Shown one piece after another: positions 62,147 through 64,000 of a DNA stretch of 64,000 nucleotides (position 1 is the first letter of the stretch; every line of letters starts with the position of its first letter). The position numbers and the translations under genes were made by a program. This stretch comes from an uncultured Oscillospiraceae bacterium (lineage in GTDB: Bacteria > Bacillota > Clostridia > Oscillospirales > Ruminococcaceae), in NCBI GenBank assembly GCA_934446455.1, contig CAKSEE010000002.1, positions 65,635 through 129,634 on the forward strand. The letters are read 5' to 3'. The notes beneath the pieces were generated by a model. The model worked only from the letters and a program-made list of their open reading frames with translations. It was not told the origin of the DNA and did not search any database.

Positions 62147-62178
62147 AAAATACCGCCACAATTAACTGGCGGTATTTT
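62147..62178. terminator. Terminator after regulator gene
   Basis: AAAATACCGCCA pairs with TGGCGGTATTTT. It also forms the start of the leader of the next gene. Confidence 0.82.
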
Positions 62179-62195
62179 CAGGGAGGCGGGACGGA

Positions 62196-63044
62196 ATGAA
62201 GCTCATATGTCTTATAGAAAACACAGCGGTAGACGACAAGCTGTTTTATGAGGACGGAATGTCGCTTTTCGTGGAATACGACGGAAAGAACGTTCTTATA
62301 GACACGGGGCTTACGGGAAAGGCTGTAGAAAACGCCCGCCGTATGCGCCTGCCGATAGACGCGCTTGACGCGCTTGTGATAACGCATAATTCGGCGGCGC
62401 ACATAGGCGGTGTAGACGCGGTTATGCGGCTTAACCCCGAAATACCCATATATCTGAGGGCGGGCGCGCAGAACGAGGTTTTCAGAAAGAACGGGCTGTT
62501 CAAAGCGCCCGTAGGCGCGGGAAAGTCGTTTTTCAAGAAATACGCAAAGGAGCTTGTGCTGTTCAACAGCTTTTCGCAGGTGTTCTCAGGGTTCTACCTT
62601 GCAAGCTGCGAGGATTTTGATGAAAAGCACATAAACCCCGACAAAAGCTACTGCGTAAGCGACGGAAAAAAGACGAAGCCGTTTGACCACAGCGACGAGA
62701 GCTTTGCAGTGATATTCCCTGAAAAGCGCAAGGCGGACGGGCTTATACTTATCGGCGGGTGCTTTCACTGCGGCGCGGGCAATATGCTTGAAACGGTGCG
62801 CCGCCGCTGGTACAATATCCCCATACTTGCGGTGATAGGCGGCTTTCATATGAGCGGCGCGAATCCCAAGACGCTCGGCTGCCCGGCTGAATATGTCGCG
62901 GCGCAGGCGCGCGCACTGAAAATGAGCGGCGCGGAGCGTATTTACGCGTGCCACTGCACGGGGTTCAGGGGCTTTGATACAATGGACGAGATACTCGGCG
63001 ACAGGCTTATGTATCTCGGCGGCGGGGAAGCGCTGGAGTTCTGA
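62196..63044 (+). CDS. Metallo-beta-lactamase-fold protein with altered metal motif
   Basis: A 282-residue protein with GGGAGG upstream. The fold is recognisable (FVEYDGKNVLIDTGL, THNSAAHIGG, IGGCFHCGAGN, GGFHMSGANP, CHCTGF), closest to the COG1237 branch related to dihydropterin-phosphate synthase-like hydrolases. The usual HxHxDH is reduced to His64-x-Ser66-x-Ala68-His69, so one His and the Asp ligand are missing. Later His residues remain. It may bind one metal or none, and activity is uncertain. Confidence 0.83.
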   Translation: MKLICLIENTAVDDKLFYEDGMSLFVEYDGKNVLIDTGLTGKAVENARRMRLPIDALDALVITHNSAAHIGGVDAVMRLNPEIPIYLRAGAQNEVFRKNGLFKAPVGAGKSFFKKYAKELVLFNSFSQVFSGFYLASCEDFDEKHINPDKSYCVSDGKKTKPFDHSDESFAVIFPEKRKADGLILIGGCFHCGAGNMLETVRRRWYNIPILAVIGGFHMSGANPKTLGCPAEYVAAQARALKMSGAERIYACHCTGFRGFDTMDEILGDRLMYLGGGEALEF

Positions 63045-63051
63045 AAAATAT

Positions 63052-63080
63052 AAGCCGCGCTGTATTCTGCGCGGCTTTTT
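63052..63080 (+). terminator. Terminator of MBL-fold gene
   Basis: AAGCCGCGC pairs with GCGCGGCTT, followed by TTT. A second strong hairpin without a T run, AGAGGCGGACC/GGTCCGCCTCT, lies at 63091-63120 between the convergent genes. Confidence 0.88.
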
Positions 63081-63151
63081 CATGCAACAGAGAGGCGGAC
63101 CTTTTTGGAGGTCCGCCTCTCCGCGTTATATAATGGGGGGAAGGAGATGGC

Positions 63152-64000
63152 TTATTTAGCGGTTATCTTATAGCTCTTGGAAGCTACAGAGTAAATCTTC
63201 TTTCCGTTGACGATGGTGTATGCCTTTACGGTGTAGATGTAAGCCTTGCCCTTTACCGCTGTTTCGTCGGTGAAGGCGGTGTCGTCGCCCGTATCGCCAA
63301 TGGATACCGCTTTCTTATTGCTGCCCGAAAGCTTTCTGAATACCTCGTAGCCGTCCGCGCCCTCGGCGTCGTTCCACTTAAGGATAATGCCGGTCTTGGT
63401 GGACTTTCTGGAGGATATAACCACCTTTGCAGGGCGGACGGTTATCGTTACCTTGCGGGTCTTTGCGGGGTTGCTCTTTGCTGTGATTGTGATTACCGCC
63501 TTGCCCGAGGAGAGTGTGGTAACCGTGCCGTTTTCATCTACTACAAGCACGTCCTCATCGGAAGAGGAGTACAGCAGGGTCTTGTCGCTTGCAGTGGAGG
63601 GGTAAACCTTTGTCTTGAGCTTGAAGCTCTTGCCAACGGTTACGGTCTTGCTCTTGGAGGGAGTTACGGAGAAGCTTGTAACAGGAACGCTTACAGAAAC
63701 GCTGCAGGTTGCAGTCTTGCCGTTTACGGTCTTTACAGTGATAACGGCGGTGCCGTTTGCAACGCCCTTTACCGTGCCGTCAGCGGATACCGTTGCTACG
63801 CTTGTGTTGGAGCTGGTCCATGTTACGTGTGCATTTGCGCCGCTGGGCTTAACGGTGGCGGTGAGCTTTTCGGACTGGTTGGGCTTGAGAGTAAGCTCGG
63901 TCTTGTTGAGAGCTACGCTGTCCGCCTGAATGGTGGTGATTACAGCTGCGTCCTTCATTACGGCAGAGGGCTTGACGTCGTTGCCGCCGCTGCCTATACC
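63152..64000 (-). CDS. Surface protein with Ig-like and fibronectin-like domains (5' end outside window)
   Basis: The frame stays open to the window edge, so the ATG at 63958 is internal. The visible 283 residues hold two Big_2 domains (VALNKTELTLKPNQSEKLTA to SVSV, and VTPSKSKTVTVGKSFKLKTK to ITV). A C-terminal fibronectin type III-like domain follows (GIILKWNDAEGADGYEVFRK to the end). Upstream residues GIGSGGNDVKPS form a linker. There is no LPXTG anchor at the C-terminus. Such modules are common on secreted gut Clostridial proteins, and the catalytic part, if any, lies upstream outside the window. Confidence 0.88.
   Translation of the reverse strand, partial: GIGSGGNDVKPSAVMKDAAVITTIQADSVALNKTELTLKPNQSEKLTATVKPSGANAHVTWTSSNTSVATVSADGTVKGVANGTAVITVKTVNGKTATCSVSVSVPVTSFSVTPSKSKTVTVGKSFKLKTKVYPSTASDKTLLYSSSDEDVLVVDENGTVTTLSSGKAVITITAKSNPAKTRKVTITVRPAKVVISSRKSTKTGIILKWNDAEGADGYEVFRKLSGSNKKAVSIGDTGDDTAFTDETAVKGKAYIYTVKAYTIVNGKKIYSVASKSYKITAK

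Noticed and set aside
63091..63120. Second terminator between the MBL-fold gene and the Ig-like gene
   Set aside because: The stem is strong (11 bp), but neither strand has a T run after it, so it is only noted as a hairpin.

Overview
The window is a chromosome-origin region of a Gram-positive gut-type Firmicute, most likely a member of Oscillospirales/Ruminococcaceae. Support for this is the order dnaA-dnaN-rlbA-recF-remB-gyrB-gyrA-mnmG-rsmG-noc-parA-parB, strong AGGAGG-type ribosome binding sites, consensus TTGACA-17-TATAAT promoters, a secreted dockerin protein, a GH32 enzyme and Ig-like surface proteins. The species assignment is inference.

Layout. 1-20 kb holds accessory housekeeping: two membrane proteins, tRNA-Pro(GGG), a TetR regulator, a GH32 fructosidase, a second TetR regulator with a tandem palindromic operator in front of a heterodimeric ABC exporter, a PP2C phosphatase / Ser-Thr kinase / unknown-protein operon, a secreted CHAP peptidoglycan hydrolase, and a 1303-residue secreted dockerin protein. 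20.03-35.69 kb is one integrated mobilizable element of about 15.6 kb inserted at the 3' end of rpsI. A 15-bp direct repeat marks both ends. It carries a tyrosine integrase, two excisionase-like proteins, a MobV relaxase, a CHC2 primase-like protein, a DUF3987 helicase-like gene that appears frameshifted, and a five-gene minus-strand cargo operon. The cargo is a BcgI-like fused restriction-modification enzyme, its specificity subunit, a Gabija-like OLD/TOPRIM nuclease, a UvrD-like helicase, and a RES-domain protein at the end. 35.7-36.6 kb is rplM-rpsI. 38.4-40.9 kb is oriC, split on both sides of dnaA, with a Bacillus-like unwinding element (tandem DnaA boxes, CCCC, TTA triplets) downstream of dnaA. 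40.9-56.2 kb carries the replication and segregation genes, three parS palindromes and serS. 56.3-64 kb has an ABC/FtsX-type exporter with a 390-residue coiled coil, an M14 deacylase-like protein, a short DtxR-type regulator, a metallo-beta-lactamase-fold protein with a degraded metal motif, and the 3' part of an Ig-like surface protein gene.

The likeliest new system is the cargo operon of the mobile element: restriction-modification, Gabija-like and RES genes packed head to tail behind one visible promoter. The RES protein has no Xre-type antitoxin beside it, so it may be a third, NAD-consuming arm of the Gabija-like pair. The element also has a clear cis-acting architecture: the same 10-bp palindrome core at both ends and in the central divergent promoter region, three TTGACCA repeats at each end, and an integrase promoter enclosed by a perfect 14-bp inverted repeat.

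All identifications come from reading motifs by eye. No database search, alignment score or structure prediction was run.
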